DNA of 64,000 nt, from positions 7,767,001 to 7,831,000 of the forward strand of contig JALDNG010000006.1 of NCBI GenBank assembly GCA_024349245.1, written 5' to 3'. Position numbers and translations under genes: made by a program. The notes beneath the pieces were generated by a model, which saw only the letters and a program-made list of their open reading frames with translations, was not told the origin of the DNA and ran no database searches. This document shows, piece by piece, positions 35,901-47,647 of this stretch. Numbering within the stretch: position 1 is the first letter of the stretch; the number at the start of each line of letters is the position of its first letter. This DNA comes from Neodontobutis hainanensis (lineage: Eukaryota > Chordata > Actinopteri > Gobiiformes > Odontobutidae).

Positions 35901-38900
35901 GTTTGATGAGGCTAGGCTAAGTGTAAACAAGATAGTTTAAATAATCTGGATATGATTTTTACATGTTTATACAATTGCCACAACAAAGAGTGTGTTCCTG
36001 ACTATCTTGAAACACATCCTTCCTCCCCACATCTGTGTCCTCTTCAAAAAACCCTTAGGAGGCCAAGTCTAGCAAATAAATCACAAGCACAAACCCAGGC
36101 CAAACAGGGCTTTAAACTAAAACCATTTATGCTTATTTTACAAATAGAAAGCATAGATTATAAATTCATACTTTAGAGCTTAAATGGTGTGTGCTCTGGC
36201 TAAAGCCTCACTAACCATTAGGTCCTGTGAATGGGATGATATAGGTCAGAGGTTGTCATGATTTATGTCTGACCATAATCCAAAATTGGATCTAAATCCC
36301 CAGAGATTACAAATAGTGCCAGAGCTAACATGCACACAGGGCACCAATAAAAGTCATGCAGCATTTTATTCTGGCCTCAAAATATCAGTCGTATCAATCC
36401 TCACATTCAATCAGTATCACTGAAGAGAAGATCAAACATAGGTAGTCTCATATTTTCTTTAATGTCTCTTTTGCTTACCCTGTCTAGTCTAAAATAGAGC
36501 AGGTATTTTTAAGTGACACTAGATGAGATTAACAGCTCCGCAAAGATCTAATTACTCACATTCAACAATTCGGTTTCTGTGAAAGTAAACTAGATGTATA
36601 GTACATGCTTGGAAATGGTCCAGTATGCATAAACTCTAATTAACAGGGAAAATGTTCTTGACAGTAAGCTGCCTGCCACTAACAAAGCAACAAAATTACT
36701 GAAATCAGCATAAAGGTCATGGCAAAATTGCAGGGTGGTAGACAACACCAATTGTAAATTGTGCTGAAGGGGTGAAGAGTGGAGAGAAAGAAGAGCTGGT
36801 GAGCTCCTCTCAGACCCAGGGGCCGAGGAGGAGGGAGATTAGAAATCGTGCAATGTCAGGATTGGGAGCATGATGGGCAGTGTGGGGTGGGGGGTGGGAC
36901 TGTGAGAACAAGGAAGTTAGAAATGGGGGTTGCAAGGCTTGATAATTGTGATATACACACTTGCTCATATGCCCACGACGGGTGGCTGATGGGTAAACAG
37001 GCAGGGATGGGAGGAGAGACGATGGCTGGGCTCTGCCTAGGAATACTAAACAGGAGATCAGGGATGTCGTTGCCATTAAGTCAGGACCAGAAAATACCAA
37101 TGTGTCAACCAGACACTATCAAGGCACAAGGAGTCACTGGGGAATGTTTCTCCTTCTACTCTTAAACATCTACATCATCTTAGTTTTCTGACACCGGCTA
37201 ACAAAATGAGCTGATTTAGTCCAGTGTAAACTTGTTCCCACTCACCCCACTTACACAAGCGCGTACACAACTTAAGTGCTACCTAGCACCAAAATAATAC
37301 TTTAGCTCTAGGTACCAAGTTTGTCCCATTTTAGCCAGAATATTAAAATATTTGTGCTTATTTTATTCAATAACTCTATGTTTCCATGTTGAAGATGTGT
37401 GACAAAAACTCTCTGTGCATTAAAACGTGTGTTTAGTAAAAGTTGCGACATATTGCACAAGAACCCTACAGTGTCCTTACCTGCAGACAGTAATGCAGAG
37501 AGTGCCACTAGCCACAGAGCCCAGCAGGCTACTCATCAGGTTGACACTGTGGGCTGGAGAGAGTGTGGGCAGAAGTTGCACAGCCAGCCATGCTAAGAGG
37601 GTGAAGATAGGGTATCCTGGTGGGTGAGCAACCTAAACACACACAACAGTCTTAGCTTTACTTAAAAGGGTATGTACAAATTAGGGTAGAAAAGCATAAA
37701 ACATGAGAATAGGTGACCAAAGAGCATACTGGGATGGTAGTGGAGTCTGCCTGCCTGTTGGATTTCTATCTCAGACAATTATTTCTATATTTTTCTATGA
37801 TATCAAAGCCTTTCTTGTGCATTTCCTTTGGCCTCTTCCCAAGGACAGTGTAGGTCCCTAGAGTCCATGACAGAGCATGTGGTGTTCGCCATCTCCGGCC
37901 CCCAAACCACCTCTGAGCCGCAGTCGCTGTCGCCTGGGGGAGTTAAGCAATCACAGCAATTAGCCACTAAGTCTTCTTCACCAGATAAGGGCTCAGTCAT
38001 TAAACACGGGCTCATTCTCTGGCACTGATAACATGAACCAGGCGGGAAGATGGGGCAGCACTTCAAATGAACACTTAGCTGAAAGGTGAAAACCGGTCAC
38101 CTCAAAACACAAAGAAGCTGTGTAGCTGTGTAGAGACACTTTAGGCTTCAAACATAACAACTTCACCACATCAGCAAGGAGCCGGGAAGAAATGTATATG
38201 ATAAAAAAAGAAAAAGTATCAGACAATGAAGTTAACTAGAGAAAAAGAAGAAAAACTACACCCCTTAATAGAGTAGTCAGACAGGTTTCTCATTGCCAGG
38301 TGTGTGGCTAACAAGAGAGGAGAGTCTTGCAGCAAAAGAGCAGCTGAGAGACAAGGGCCACTGGAAGTAAAGCGAAGCTAAGCTTTGGAGGTCTGGGGAT
38401 CAGAGAAGGGGGCTAGCAGCCCAGGGAGGCCCTTCAAGGCCCTGGGGAGGCCTGAAGGAAGACAGACAGGCCACACGGACTGCAGCACTAACGGCAGGAT
38501 TACTGGCATAGTGACACCGACACAGCCTCCCTAAAAGGATCACAGCGGCGTAATAAACTTTATTAAATAATAAAACTTATTATAACTGTTAACCCGATTT
38601 AGTTCATTCTTTGCGGCTTACACACACACAAAAAAGAGGGGTGGATATAATAAGCCTTATACCGTACATAAGGCAAAGCCTACAAAAGCCATCGCCTCAC
38701 CATTGATTTTAATTGGATTTGAAAAACGGGTTGCAAATTATAGCATTCTCTACTTGCAACTTAGTAAAATAAGTGTACAGAAAAGAAGGGGAAACCTGTG
38801 GACTCAAAGTAAATTAATCTGCTTTCTGCCCATGCTTAATTAAACTTCCTTAATGCTTATGAGAGTTAATGAGTGAATTGATTAAACAATACAGCTAATA

Positions 38901-41855
38901 CTTACCCCCAGCTCACATGCGGTGGTGATCAGCTCTCCTGTGGAAAAGAATAGGGGAGGAAATTAATGTAAACCCAATAATTATTATTAAGAGACAAGAC
39001 CGCTCCCAAAGTTTTCCCAAATCAAATACTTGCACTGGGGTTTTGCATTAATTTGCCAGGATCAAAACCTGCAAATCTTCCCAGTGTGACATTTCCTAAG
39101 CGGCACGCTCATTTTCTTCATCTCTCACTTCTCCCCAAAAGCCTCCCTCCCCTTCTCCAGTACATACACACAGACATAAACACACACACCCAATAGACTG
39201 TCTCTTCAATGCTCTGTCACACAAAGACACACATATGCTGATCAGAGTAATGCTTTCAGTCCCATCCTCCCTGTGCATCAGGGTCCTTTGCATCCTCTTT
39301 CTTCTGTTGCTCTACGTGCCTCTCCTCTGCTCCCACACTCCACTGTCTCAGTGTCTCATCCATTCCATTGGGCACAAACAGAAAGGCGACGTTGCTGACA
39401 GGCACAGAATGAGGTAAGCTTTTAAAATAAGAGCAGGTTGCACAATTTTTTGACAAGCTCTGTGTGAGATGCAGCACAAACTGAAGAGAACACCCCTAAA
39501 AGCTATTTGTGGAGGCTTTAATGTATTTGGGCACAAACCCATTTGTGCCAGAATACATCCAGAGCGTTTCAAATTAGACTGATTTCTCACCCAATGTTTT
39601 CCTCTCCCACTCATGAAAATTGAAATTTCGTTCAGATAAAATGACATTGATAAATGTTTGGGCTCAGTACAGCTCCCTCTATTGGTCGTTTATGGTTAGT
39701 AATCTTCTTTATTAATATTACATCAATGCGTTGCCATGTTTCCTTCAAAAAGCACAGACAATAAAATTTGGTTCTTACCTGACTCTCAAGTATTTAATTC
39801 CCATCATGATGCAATTGTACTTAAATGTATGGATTCTAAAAGTAACAACATGGGCCAAAATGTACAACTGCAACTATAGCGCTGAACGGCCACATTAGAG
39901 ATGGTACTGGCTTCCTCACATACTTTGCATTGTGTTGATACAGTAAATTAGGATGCCTACATTTCTGCGGAGTCCTAACACTTATCACTCTAATGGACCA
40001 TGAAGTCAGAACTTCTCCACCTGCACAGCTTAAATGCTTTCACAGATCCATTTCACCTGGTATGAGCCGCCAGCTACCTGCCATCACTTTACATCACACT
40101 TTCTCATCCTTCATCAGTTTTACTCATTTCCCTCAGTAATGGCACACTTATCTACCATTCAACATGGCTACTCCAGCAAACACCAAGCCAGCCATGTCAG
40201 TGCCACAGAGATGCAGCTCTGTAGCCCTAATACCAAAAAGAAAAAATATTGACTCAACGGGGTAGCAGCACGGATGCCAAGACTCTTTGTGATAGTGGAG
40301 CATGGGCACCCACACCAGTCTTGCCATAATCCCCATCATTTCCACACTCCACATTCCTAGACAACAGCATACCCGCAGGGCTGCGCTCAAGCCTCTCCAG
40401 GGCACATCACACCTAAAGAGATTAGGACACAGAGACGGAGACCTGGAGAATTCGAAAGGGTGTTCAGCTGGCACTATCAGAGCGGGCATCCTGCACCATC
40501 CCTAAACACTGTGGAGAAGGGGCTGGCCGTTTTTTCAAAGGCACCGCTCACTAGACAGCAACATAAGCAGCAGAGCTACTCGCTTGCTCCAATGCTTGCT
40601 CGCTTCTCATCTCTGCTCGCCACTATCTGTCCGAGCTTTTCATGTGCTTTAACTCTGCCAATGTGCATTCCCTTTTGTAGCCTATGCCAGAGCAGCACAA
40701 ATCTAACAGGCAGAGCCTTCATGCCATCAAGTCCACATTTACAAGTTTGTAACCTAGCAATCACTTCTAAACACTGTTTGTAATTGTGCAAGGCTTGCCT
40801 TCATAAACTGCATTACAAGAATGTTGGATAGTACTGAGCAAAATACACGTCTGTCCACTGTCAAGCTCTTTTACAAATGTTCCATATTTTATGTTAAAAT
40901 TGGACAAATTCAGGGGAATATTTTATAAGGGATATATAAATTCTATTTTCAATAATATAAGAATGTATACTGTTGGTTATAGAGTGTTGAGTCAGTCAGA
41001 TTGGTGCACTTGTCCCTCTGCTTTGCAACAGTGAATATATTTTCCAAAATTGCATCTCTTTTTATCAAGTCAAAATTGAGACTGCAAAAACAAACTTAGA
41101 ATCACTCAGTCAGAATAAAATGTTAAAGTAAAGGCATGTCCAGATGCCTTTGCTTTCTTCAAGATGTCCTGGATGACTGAGAACCTTCACAGACAATCAC
41201 TCAGTCAATTACTTCCTTAAAAGTAGTCTACTACCGGTTAATAGATTCTGCTATTTTAGTTTCCTATAGCATATATAAGTACATAAAATAATCACTGACT
41301 CTCACCATCATAAAATACTTTGTTTACAATGTTTAACAAAAGCTTTATCAGCCATATCATTGTCCAGTACAGCTGGTATGGAAAAAACAAAAACTGTTCT
41401 AATTTTAGAATTGTAAATTTACACTCACTATGACTTTGTGTAGTTGTGTATATAACTTAACATATATATTAAATATATTTTTACCTGGTCAGGTTACACT
41501 CCACACCTTAAAAGGATTTAACTGTGGCCTGACAGTAGGATATATAAAACTACCTAATCAGTAGTGTCTCTTATAAGTTGCAGGTCAGTGATATTAGTTA
41601 TCTGTGCCTGCAGAACCATGGACAGCACCAGCTGCACAGCGCTCTCCAGTTCCGTAAGTAAACTGTCACACGATTGGCTATAGGCCACACAACGTGATAC
41701 ACCCACGTGACCAGAGAGCAGTTGTAGCTAGCTGTGTAGCACAAACCTGAGTCTCCACCGGGGACGGTCCTCTGTACACAGGGCACATACAGAGCAGCGA
41801 CAACAGCGACCATAGCACCCGTCAGTATCCAGCTTCTCCTCGTCGCCCAAGACAT
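23154..41855 (-). CDS. tmem260: Transmembrane protein 260 (O-mannosyltransferase)
   Basis: TMEM260 is an ER membrane glycosyltransferase (DUF2723 family) that O-mannosylates IPT domains of plexins, MET and RON. Coding exons on the minus strand are 41855-41747, 38937-38906, 37632-37481, 30633-30456, 30381-30268, 29638-29459, 29317-29274, 28021-27935, 27181-27073, 26936-26764, 26014-25843, 25725-25586, 25143-24967, 23984-23931, 23667-23586 and 23414-23154. They sum to 2064 nt, 687 residues plus stop, against 707 in human. Every junction keeps frame. Landmark motifs in order are PGGDSGELI, AHPPGYP, SRLTWQWS, LNNVFVGLL, CNQHT, MPISSYLN, ARWSWGDQTT, LFFAWRANLDI, VERFW, RGDLPGNSLRYLHYC, LVDQE, PEEWAHRTHNIYNW and CERLLRLG. 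ATG at 41855 gives a short cytosolic start followed by a hydrophobic segment, as in the family. One intron needs a GC donor (see findings). Confidence 0.95.
23421..23529. repeat. (CA)n microsatellite filling most of tmem260 intron 15
   Basis: About 109 bases of nearly pure CA with two CGCA interruptions near 23503-23515. It makes up roughly two thirds of the 171-bp intron and reads (UG)n in the tmem260 transcript, ending four bases before the acceptor. Confidence 0.97.
28022..29273 (-). other. tmem260 intron 7, no exon inside
   Basis: This 1.25-kb intron contains a 210-codon open frame on the minus strand (28419-29051), but its translation does not resemble TMEM260 and is not needed for frame. 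Exons 7 and 8 join perfectly across it as CTT CA|A GCC (Leu-Gln-Ala). I see nothing else in it. Confidence 0.6.
29683..29900 (+). mobile_element. tRNA-derived SINE with L2-like tail (copy 1)
   Basis: The head has an A box (TAGCTCAGTGGG, 29691) and a B box (GGTTCGATTCC, 29735-29745), like a tRNA gene. A central part GTGTCCTTGGGCAAGACACT follows, typical of fish V-type SINEs. The tail has the hairpin CGCTTTGGATAAAAGCGTCT and ends in ATGTAA repeats, as in UnaL2-clade LINE partners. GTACAT occurs on both flanks (29676 and 29899) and may be the target duplication. It sits in tmem260 intron 5, antisense to the gene. Confidence 0.8.
31540..31790. promoter_or_regulatory. Candidate enhancer inside tmem260 intron 3
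   Basis: The sequence is free of simple repeats, lacks an open frame of note, and contains GCAAATTAGG, CCATTAATCAC and TCCATTAACG homeodomain-like cores. It lies about 24 kb from otx2. Regulatory function and target gene are inference. Confidence 0.25.
34388..34706 (+). mobile_element. tRNA-derived SINE with a different tail (copy 2)
   Basis: The head shows A box TGGCTCAGCGG (34397) and B box GGTTCGATTCC (34440-34450), then the same GTGTCCTTGGGCAAGACGCT core as copy 1. After the core the sequence differs: it runs through GGTGTATGAATGTGTGTGAT and ATTAACACTGTCCCAATCAA and ends in an (AAATA)n-like A-rich tail near 34680-34706. The head and core are therefore shared while the 3' tail comes from another LINE partner. 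It lies in tmem260 intron 3. Confidence 0.75.
37481..41855 (-). other. tmem260: tmem260 exons 1-3: N-terminus and catalytic loop
   Basis: Exon 1 (residues 1-36) holds the first membrane segment and begins the motif PGGDSGE (residues 32-38), whose acidic residues lie in the first luminal loop and are the likely catalytic centre of this GT-C type family. The motif is completed by the tiny 32-nt exon 2, ending CELG. Exon 3 (residues 48-98) has VAHPPGYPIFTLLAWLAVQL followed by a second hydrophobic stretch. Introns 1 and 2 are 2.8 and 1.3 kb and contain no coding exon I can recognise. Confidence 0.93.
37633..41746 (-). other. tmem260 introns 1 and 2, no further gene seen
   Basis: Apart from the 32-nt exon 2, I see no coding exon. 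Several open frames of 60-110 codons on either strand lack family similarity. The stretch 37800-38600 is repeat-poor and moderately GC-rich and may include regulatory DNA; 40800-41580 is AT-rich and featureless. Confidence 0.5.
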
Positions 41856-42530
41856 TGCTATTTAGGAGAAAATAGCAAAAGAATCTATTCTGCTGTGCTG
41901 CAACACAAACATTAGCGAGTTGGGCAACAGCAAGCTAAAATCATAACATACCTTTCGCTCCGTGGAACTAATATGACTCAAGACGGCTATCAGTTCTGCT
42001 TAAGAGCATGTGGAAATCCATATAAAATCGCTTAGTTGCTGTTTTTGTGCATGCGTTTCTAAAACTTGCACACCTGTCTGGCTGGACCACTTTTTGGACG
42101 AAAAGCGGGAAGTAGCTAAAGCAGAGTGGCGCTCAAATTTACAGTGGAGCTACACTCGCGATATTACAGGCGGACGTGCCATTCCCAAAGTTTGGACAAT
42201 GGAAATCACGTTTGTTTAGCCCATGACATGTCTTAGGTAATCAAAATCATAATGTCTTTAGTTGTTTTTGATCAAATTGTATATATTTAAGAGCAAATAT
42301 TAGTCAGACTGTGTAATATGCCCATGGTATAAAGCACCCAAATGCAGTCCTTATAAGCAGTGCTTAATTTGTAAAGTTGGAGGTAGGAGAACACAGAATA
42401 TTTAGAACAAAGGCAAAGCTGATTTATAGCTCTTGTATGATGACATTTTAATAAACTATGGGCAATTTCTACAGGCTTAGTTATAAATCAGAGTAAAAAA
42501 TGTTCAACAGACCAAATAAACATTTACTTA
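41856..42530. other. tmem260 5' flank, no gene seen
   Basis: This must contain the tmem260 promoter and 5' UTR. I cannot place the start site or a TATA box. No open frame with family similarity occurs. Confidence 0.4.
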
Positions 42531-42532
42531 AA

Positions 42533-42734
42533 CAGTGGTTAGAGCGGTTGTCCTTCACCCGGAAGGTAGGCGGTTCAATTCCCAGTCTCCCAATAGTTCA
42601 TACTGTCGTTGTGTCCTTGGGCAAGACACTTAACCCACCTTGCCTCCAGTGTCTGTAACTGGTAATTACTGTAGAACATTGTAAGTCGCTTTGGATAAAA
42701 GCGTCTGCTAAATGAATAAATGTAAATGTAGATG
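42533..42734 (+). mobile_element. 5'-truncated tRNA-derived SINE (copy 3)
   Basis: The A box region is incomplete (GTGGTTAGAGCGG), but the B box GGTTCAATTCC (42572), the core GTGTCCTTGGGCAAGACACT and the tail CGCTTTGGATAAAAGCGTCT plus ATGTAA repeats match copy 1 closely. It is intergenic between tmem260 and peli2. Confidence 0.75.
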
Positions 42735-44786
42735 TCTCAGTGCATTATTTTGAAAATGTCTACAAGCATGCTTTTATAACTAAGCAAGATACATAGCCTG
42801 CTCTCATAAATGTCTCACAAGTGGCTATATTGCTTAGGTTGAAGGGTTACTGTAATAAGGAAATTGCCCTATTGAACTGATAATAATCCCAGCCCACCAT
42901 AAATGAGTCTGATCCCTTAGTAAATTGAGCCCTTGGTGAGGTGGAGTGGTGTCAGCACCTATCCAACTCTCTGATGGCTCTCTAATCCTCGCTTCCCCTC
43001 TCACACCACCCTCACTGTCTAATCAGTCCTGAACACACACAAAACTCTTACACCCATCAGACCCACACACACATGCACCCAGCCCGAGTACTCACCAGTC
43101 CTTACAAACGGGCTCAGTCTTTTCCTCAGTGTGAGTGATGTCACTGCTAATCCTCACTTGGTTATCCTCTGGGCTGCAGTGCTGGCATTGGGACGCAGGG
43201 AGTGGATGGAGGGAGTTTATGGGGGAGGGTTGTTGGTGTTCATGGAAGAGTAGGTGGTACCCAACACAACTGGAGAGAGCATATGCACGATTGTTTACGG
43301 ACGGTTTAGCTCTGATATAGGAAAGGAAAACAGAGTACTTTCACACAGGCCTGCAACTTCTTTTCAGAGGCAGAGGGGAGTCATTAGAGAGTCTGTGGGA
43401 TTATCTGCCAAGCCTTTCCCGCTCTACCCCATGTTTCTACAAAATGCTTTTTATTGACAGCTTGTCCAAAGAGAGGAATTACCCACATGGCTGAGGCCCT
43501 CGCTCCATATGGTGTCAGCTTATTAACAAACATTAGTTGACTGTAATAGCAGTGGTATTAAATTCATTATCTCTCCCGACTGGATGGGAAGGGCCTTATT
43601 TTGTATTTGTGTGTGTTCATGCGTGTGTGATTAGAGAGTTCTAATGTTGCACTGCTCTGGGGAATTTTGCCGTCTGATAAGAAAGGTTTTATAGTGAATT
43701 GTATACTCCTATAGAGGAAAGATTTTCTCATATAGAACGCATGGTACAATGACCTCAAATCAATACTACTAACCAAACATGATCGTTTACATAGATAATG
43801 TCTGATCAATACTGAAAATGAACAGCTCTGGGTCACAGGTGGTTAGTCAGACTCTGAACACAGCCCATGAACATTTGGGATTTTTTTTTAAACGGTCCAG
43901 GCCACAGCGCGTTCATGCACAAGCGAGTGGCTTAAGAGACTGCTGAATTGGTCTATTTGAATTTGTATTTTGCTCACTTTACCACATATCTGTTTTAATC
44001 TTACCTTAAGCATCCTTGAAATGAGGTGTAATCCAGTTAAGCCCCTTTTTTGAATCAGCTTTACAGCCACATTACACCCATTCATCTTTTTTTTTTTTTT
44101 CTAGCGTCCACAGACTACTGCTGCACTGTTGTTCATTATTGTCCACAATCTCAGATGGGAAAACAGAAGATTTTAAAGGTATGGTTAGGTGTTAGATTAG
44201 TTTGGATAGTTAGGAGGAGCAGACAGGAGCAACAGCACAGGGACTAAACCATGTATTGTAAATTGGGCCAGTGAAAATCTGATGTCAATTTAAATACATG
44301 GTCCATATTTTCACCATTTTATTTTTATTTTGGTAATGCTGTGTTTTGGAGTTGCATAAAGGGGGCATTATTATCCATCTTTTCTTTAGCTTTCTCCAAG
44401 TGTGTGGAGGGGCAGCAGTCTATGCAGAGATGCCCAGACTTTCACCTCCCTAAACATTTTCTCAAGTTCTTCCGAGGAAATACCAAAGCTTTTCCAGGCC
44501 AGCCGAGAGAGACATTGTCCTAGGTCTTCCTTGGGGCCTCCTTCTGATGCGACATGCTTCAGGGATGCGTCCTGGAGGCAACCAAAACAGACACTCGAGA
44601 CAACTCAGTGGACTCATAATAATATTATGGACTTATAATAATATTAAATGTGCGAGAGTACCTTCCACACTCTTCCACTAATTATAGTTTTTGTTTGCAG
44701 CCTTGACCCTTTTAGCACCCATAACACAAAGTGTGAGTTATGCGTTACTTATGACTACTAAGTCATAAGTAGTAGGCAGTGTGAAG
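42735..44786. other. Intergenic DNA without recognised genes
   Basis: No coding exon or RNA gene was seen. A poly-T run lies at 44086-44100. A perfect short inverted repeat (ACTTATGACT / AGTCATAAGT, 44747-44770) directly precedes the MITE that follows. Confidence 0.5.
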
Positions 44787-44889
44787 CTGTAGTTCCAAAC
44801 ACATCGAGTTGGGTCCGATTTTTCTTTTGGGTCGCCCAAAAAAATTAACTTTAAAAATATTTGTAAAAATCAATCTGCGTTTAATATAA

Positions 44890-45003
44890 TTGGAGAACAG
44901 GTTCTAGTTGGATTTGAACAGGTTCCAGTTGAATTTGGATAGGTTCCAGGTGGATTTGAACAGGTTCCAGTTGGATTTAGACAGGTTCTAGTTGGATTTG
45001 GAG
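44890..45003 (+). repeat. Minisatellite block 1, ~21-bp unit, about 5 copies
   Basis: Five degenerate copies of the unit GGTTCTAGTTGGATTTGGACA. Variation (CCAG for CTAG, AATTT for GATTT) shows that the copies are old. Confidence 0.85.
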
Positions 45004-45164
45004 AGTGTTACAAAAATTGTATATTATTGCTGAATGCTCTCAATCCTGGTCAAGTGCAAATGCTTATTCACATACACTTATGACTTAATGTCTTTAGCTG
45101 TATCTCCTATTGGCGCCAGGCTAATTCAAACAAGACAACTGTTCAGGGATACTGTTCTGTATGC

Positions 45165-45437
45165 TTTCAAGTGGGATTTTGACAGGTTCTAGTTGGATTT
45201 GGACAGGTTCTAGTTGGATTTGGACAGGTTCTAGTTGGATTTGGACAGGTTCTAGTTGGATTTAGACCAGTTCTAGTTGGATTTGGACAGGTTTTATTTG
45301 GATTAGGACAGGTTTCAGGTGGATTTGAACAGGTTCCAGTTGGATTTGGATCAGGTTCTAGTTGGATTTGGACATGTTCTAGTTGGATTTGGGCAGGTTC
45401 TTGTAGAATTTAGACCGGTTTTAGTTGGCTTTGGACA
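45165..45437 (+). repeat. Minisatellite block 2, ~21-bp unit, about 13 copies
   Basis: Thirteen or so copies of the same unit as block 1. The first four are nearly identical (CAGGTTCTAGTTGGATTTGG), suggesting recent local duplication; later copies are more diverged. About 160 bases of unrelated sequence separate the two blocks. Confidence 0.85.
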
Positions 45438-45999
45438 GCAAACCAAATGACCAAAATGACTCTAAAACAGTCCGAGGAGAACTGGGTCACCAATCATCCG
45501 TTCTTTTGAAATATGGGTCCCCTGAACAAAAGCTTAGGAAACACTGGTGTAGGGAATAATTTATTAATGAGTAAATATATTTCAAAGACCCCCTTTCACA
45601 CAAAGTACGTGACTTTCCCTTTAACAGATCAGAAATTAAAATTGCAAATGATAGTAATGGCCTTAATTTCCACAGTCCTATTGTTGTTTAGAAAGCTCAT
45701 TTTCTGCATGTTTCTACTTCAAACTCTGAAAATATATTTTACATTATAAGAGGAGGGTCAAAAAGTCCTCAGACAGATTAGCTTTCTCTGTGATCTTGGG
45801 AGCAGGTGTCACCAATGCACATAATAACCAGACCGACTGCTGTTCCTTTGTATCATGTGGCTACCTAAATCATTCTAAATAAGATAGATGACAAGGATAA
45901 AGCAAATCATAATCACCGTTTTGCACAATAGAACATAATAGTCTGACTAGAAACGGGGACAACACACAGAGCACCTCTTTTTTTCTCTCTTGCCCTGAG

Positions 46000-46480
46000 C
46001 GCCGTACCTTGTCGAGAGCAATTAAAATGAGAGGATTCAATTTTGTCAAACACCAGGAACCTCAGATAAATCTAGTATCTCATTTTCCAGCGGAGGACAC
46101 TCCCCTGTGTTTCGGCCCTATCATATTTGTTATTTAAAAAACAGCTGGTGACTGACAGAGTTGGTTAAAAAACTCCCTTCCCCCCAGATGATTGTAATCC
46201 AAGTCATTTCAGTGTGACACCCAGGGGTGCAGCAGTGGGAGAGGCCGGGCATATAGGATGGTTGGCATTGGGAAGGGAATTTAGACAGAACAGGGGGGGG
46301 GGGGAACAAGACAGCACGTCACTGCGTGGTTTCCATGTGGGAGCAATCCACTTACTTGAACTGATAAAGATTTAATTAACACAAGACTCTGCAATTACTC
46401 CATAATTAAAGTCATTTGTCCCCTTGTTTGGATGAGTAGGCAGGACGCCACATGTGCCTCGGTAAGATGAGAGGCAGAGG
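46000..46480. promoter_or_regulatory. Candidate non-coding regulatory block
   Basis: A repeat-poor stretch apart from an 11-nt G run near 46294-46304. It holds GAGCAATTAAAATGAG, AGATTTAATTAACAC and CTCCATAATTAAAGTC, clustered homeodomain-type cores, in an intergenic position. Function is inferred. Confidence 0.25.
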
Positions 46481-47647
46481 GCATCAAGGACTCAACAAGG
46501 TAGACTTTGCCCCAATTTAATGCTTGATTTTTCTAAACCTATTTCCTCGTTGCGTGTTGTAATAAAATATTTGTACCAGCTCCTCTTTAGCCTGTGTTTA
46601 TTTGCCTTTTATTTGACAACTCATTTGCTATTCATGGAGAAAGTAATAAGCTGAGTAGGCTGAGTACAAAGTATCATCAAGAGCCACATGAAATAGTAAA
46701 TAGGCCCGATATAATCATAATCCTCTTCAAACTCAACTGCGTACAGCTAGAAATGTGGAACATGACTTGCACGGAAGCTTGGCGAATGCAGAGAAGGGGC
46801 AAAAAATATGAAAGTGAATGTCCTGTCTGTGGGCTTCGACCTTCGAGTTAAATAAAAGGTGGAGCTAAATGAAGTCAAGCACAAGGATAAAAATGACTTA
46901 AGACAGAAATAGTGAGAAATGAAGAGCACAGTCCAAAATGTGCCATCCCATTATAACAGTCCAATTTGCCTGAAGATGAAAAGCACTGCCAAGTTTACTC
47001 TTATACTAAACAGGGACAGTGCGTGTTATTTTTGAGAGCTTGTATCTGTTAGCGGATACAGGAGAGGGGAAGAGTACTATCTCTTATTTACAGATGTTGA
47101 TCTGCATATAATTTGCCTCAGTTGCATGCTGGGTAATTGAGGTAAATATCACAGGCTCCAACTTCGCAGCAAAGGTGTCCTGCTGATAGCTTGGCACACT
47201 GCCTGCAGCCACCTGTGGCATTTTACATGTAGGTCGCAGGGGACACAGGACACAAAGGAATAAAGTGGAGCTCAGAGGCTTCAGGACTGCCAGAGGAGTG
47301 TGGTGGAAGGTCACATCAGCCTGCCATCAACTGTTGGAGCAGTGTAGTTTTGAGGTTAAAAGGTGCTACATTTAATAATACCAGCAGATAACAGTATTAA
47401 ATGTAGTTTGACAACGCATCAACCCAGCATGTTGTAAAACTCTGAAGTAACAATTAACTCTGGCATTTACAGACCTTTGAAGGGAATATGAGTCTGTTCA
47501 CACTATTGTCAAGAAACCTTCTATTGCATTTGAGGGTGAAGCCATCTTTAGCAGACAACACTGACAAGATTGTTATATTCGAGGATATTAGCTTGTCGCA
47601 GCTGCTTGGGGCGTGATTTATTACATTGACCTATTAGGCATCTACAT

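Larger units (their letters stand above)
30634..37480 (-). other. tmem260 intron 3 (6.8 kb) with SINE and candidate enhancers
   Basis: This is by far the largest intron of the gene; most others are under 1.3 kb. Apart from a SINE at 34388-34706 it is mostly unique sequence. Repeat-poor blocks at about 30840-31000, 31540-31790 and 33940-34180 have the texture of conserved non-coding elements, for example CCATTAATCACAAGGC and CCATTAGCTAATTCTG. No coding exon is seen. Confidence 0.5.
44787..45549. mobile_element. hAT-like MITE carrying a ~21-bp minisatellite
   Basis: The left end CTGTAGTTCCAAAC and the reverse complement of the right end (CACCAGTGTTTCC) are imperfect inverted repeats of the CAGTGGTTCCCAAC type used by hAT elements. 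The last ~80 bases (from GGGTCACCAATCATC through GAAATATGGGTCCCC) match the element at 47648-48088, so both belong to one family. Between the ends are two arrays of a repeat based on CTAGTTGGATTTGGACAGGT. No transposase frame exists. Confidence 0.6.
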
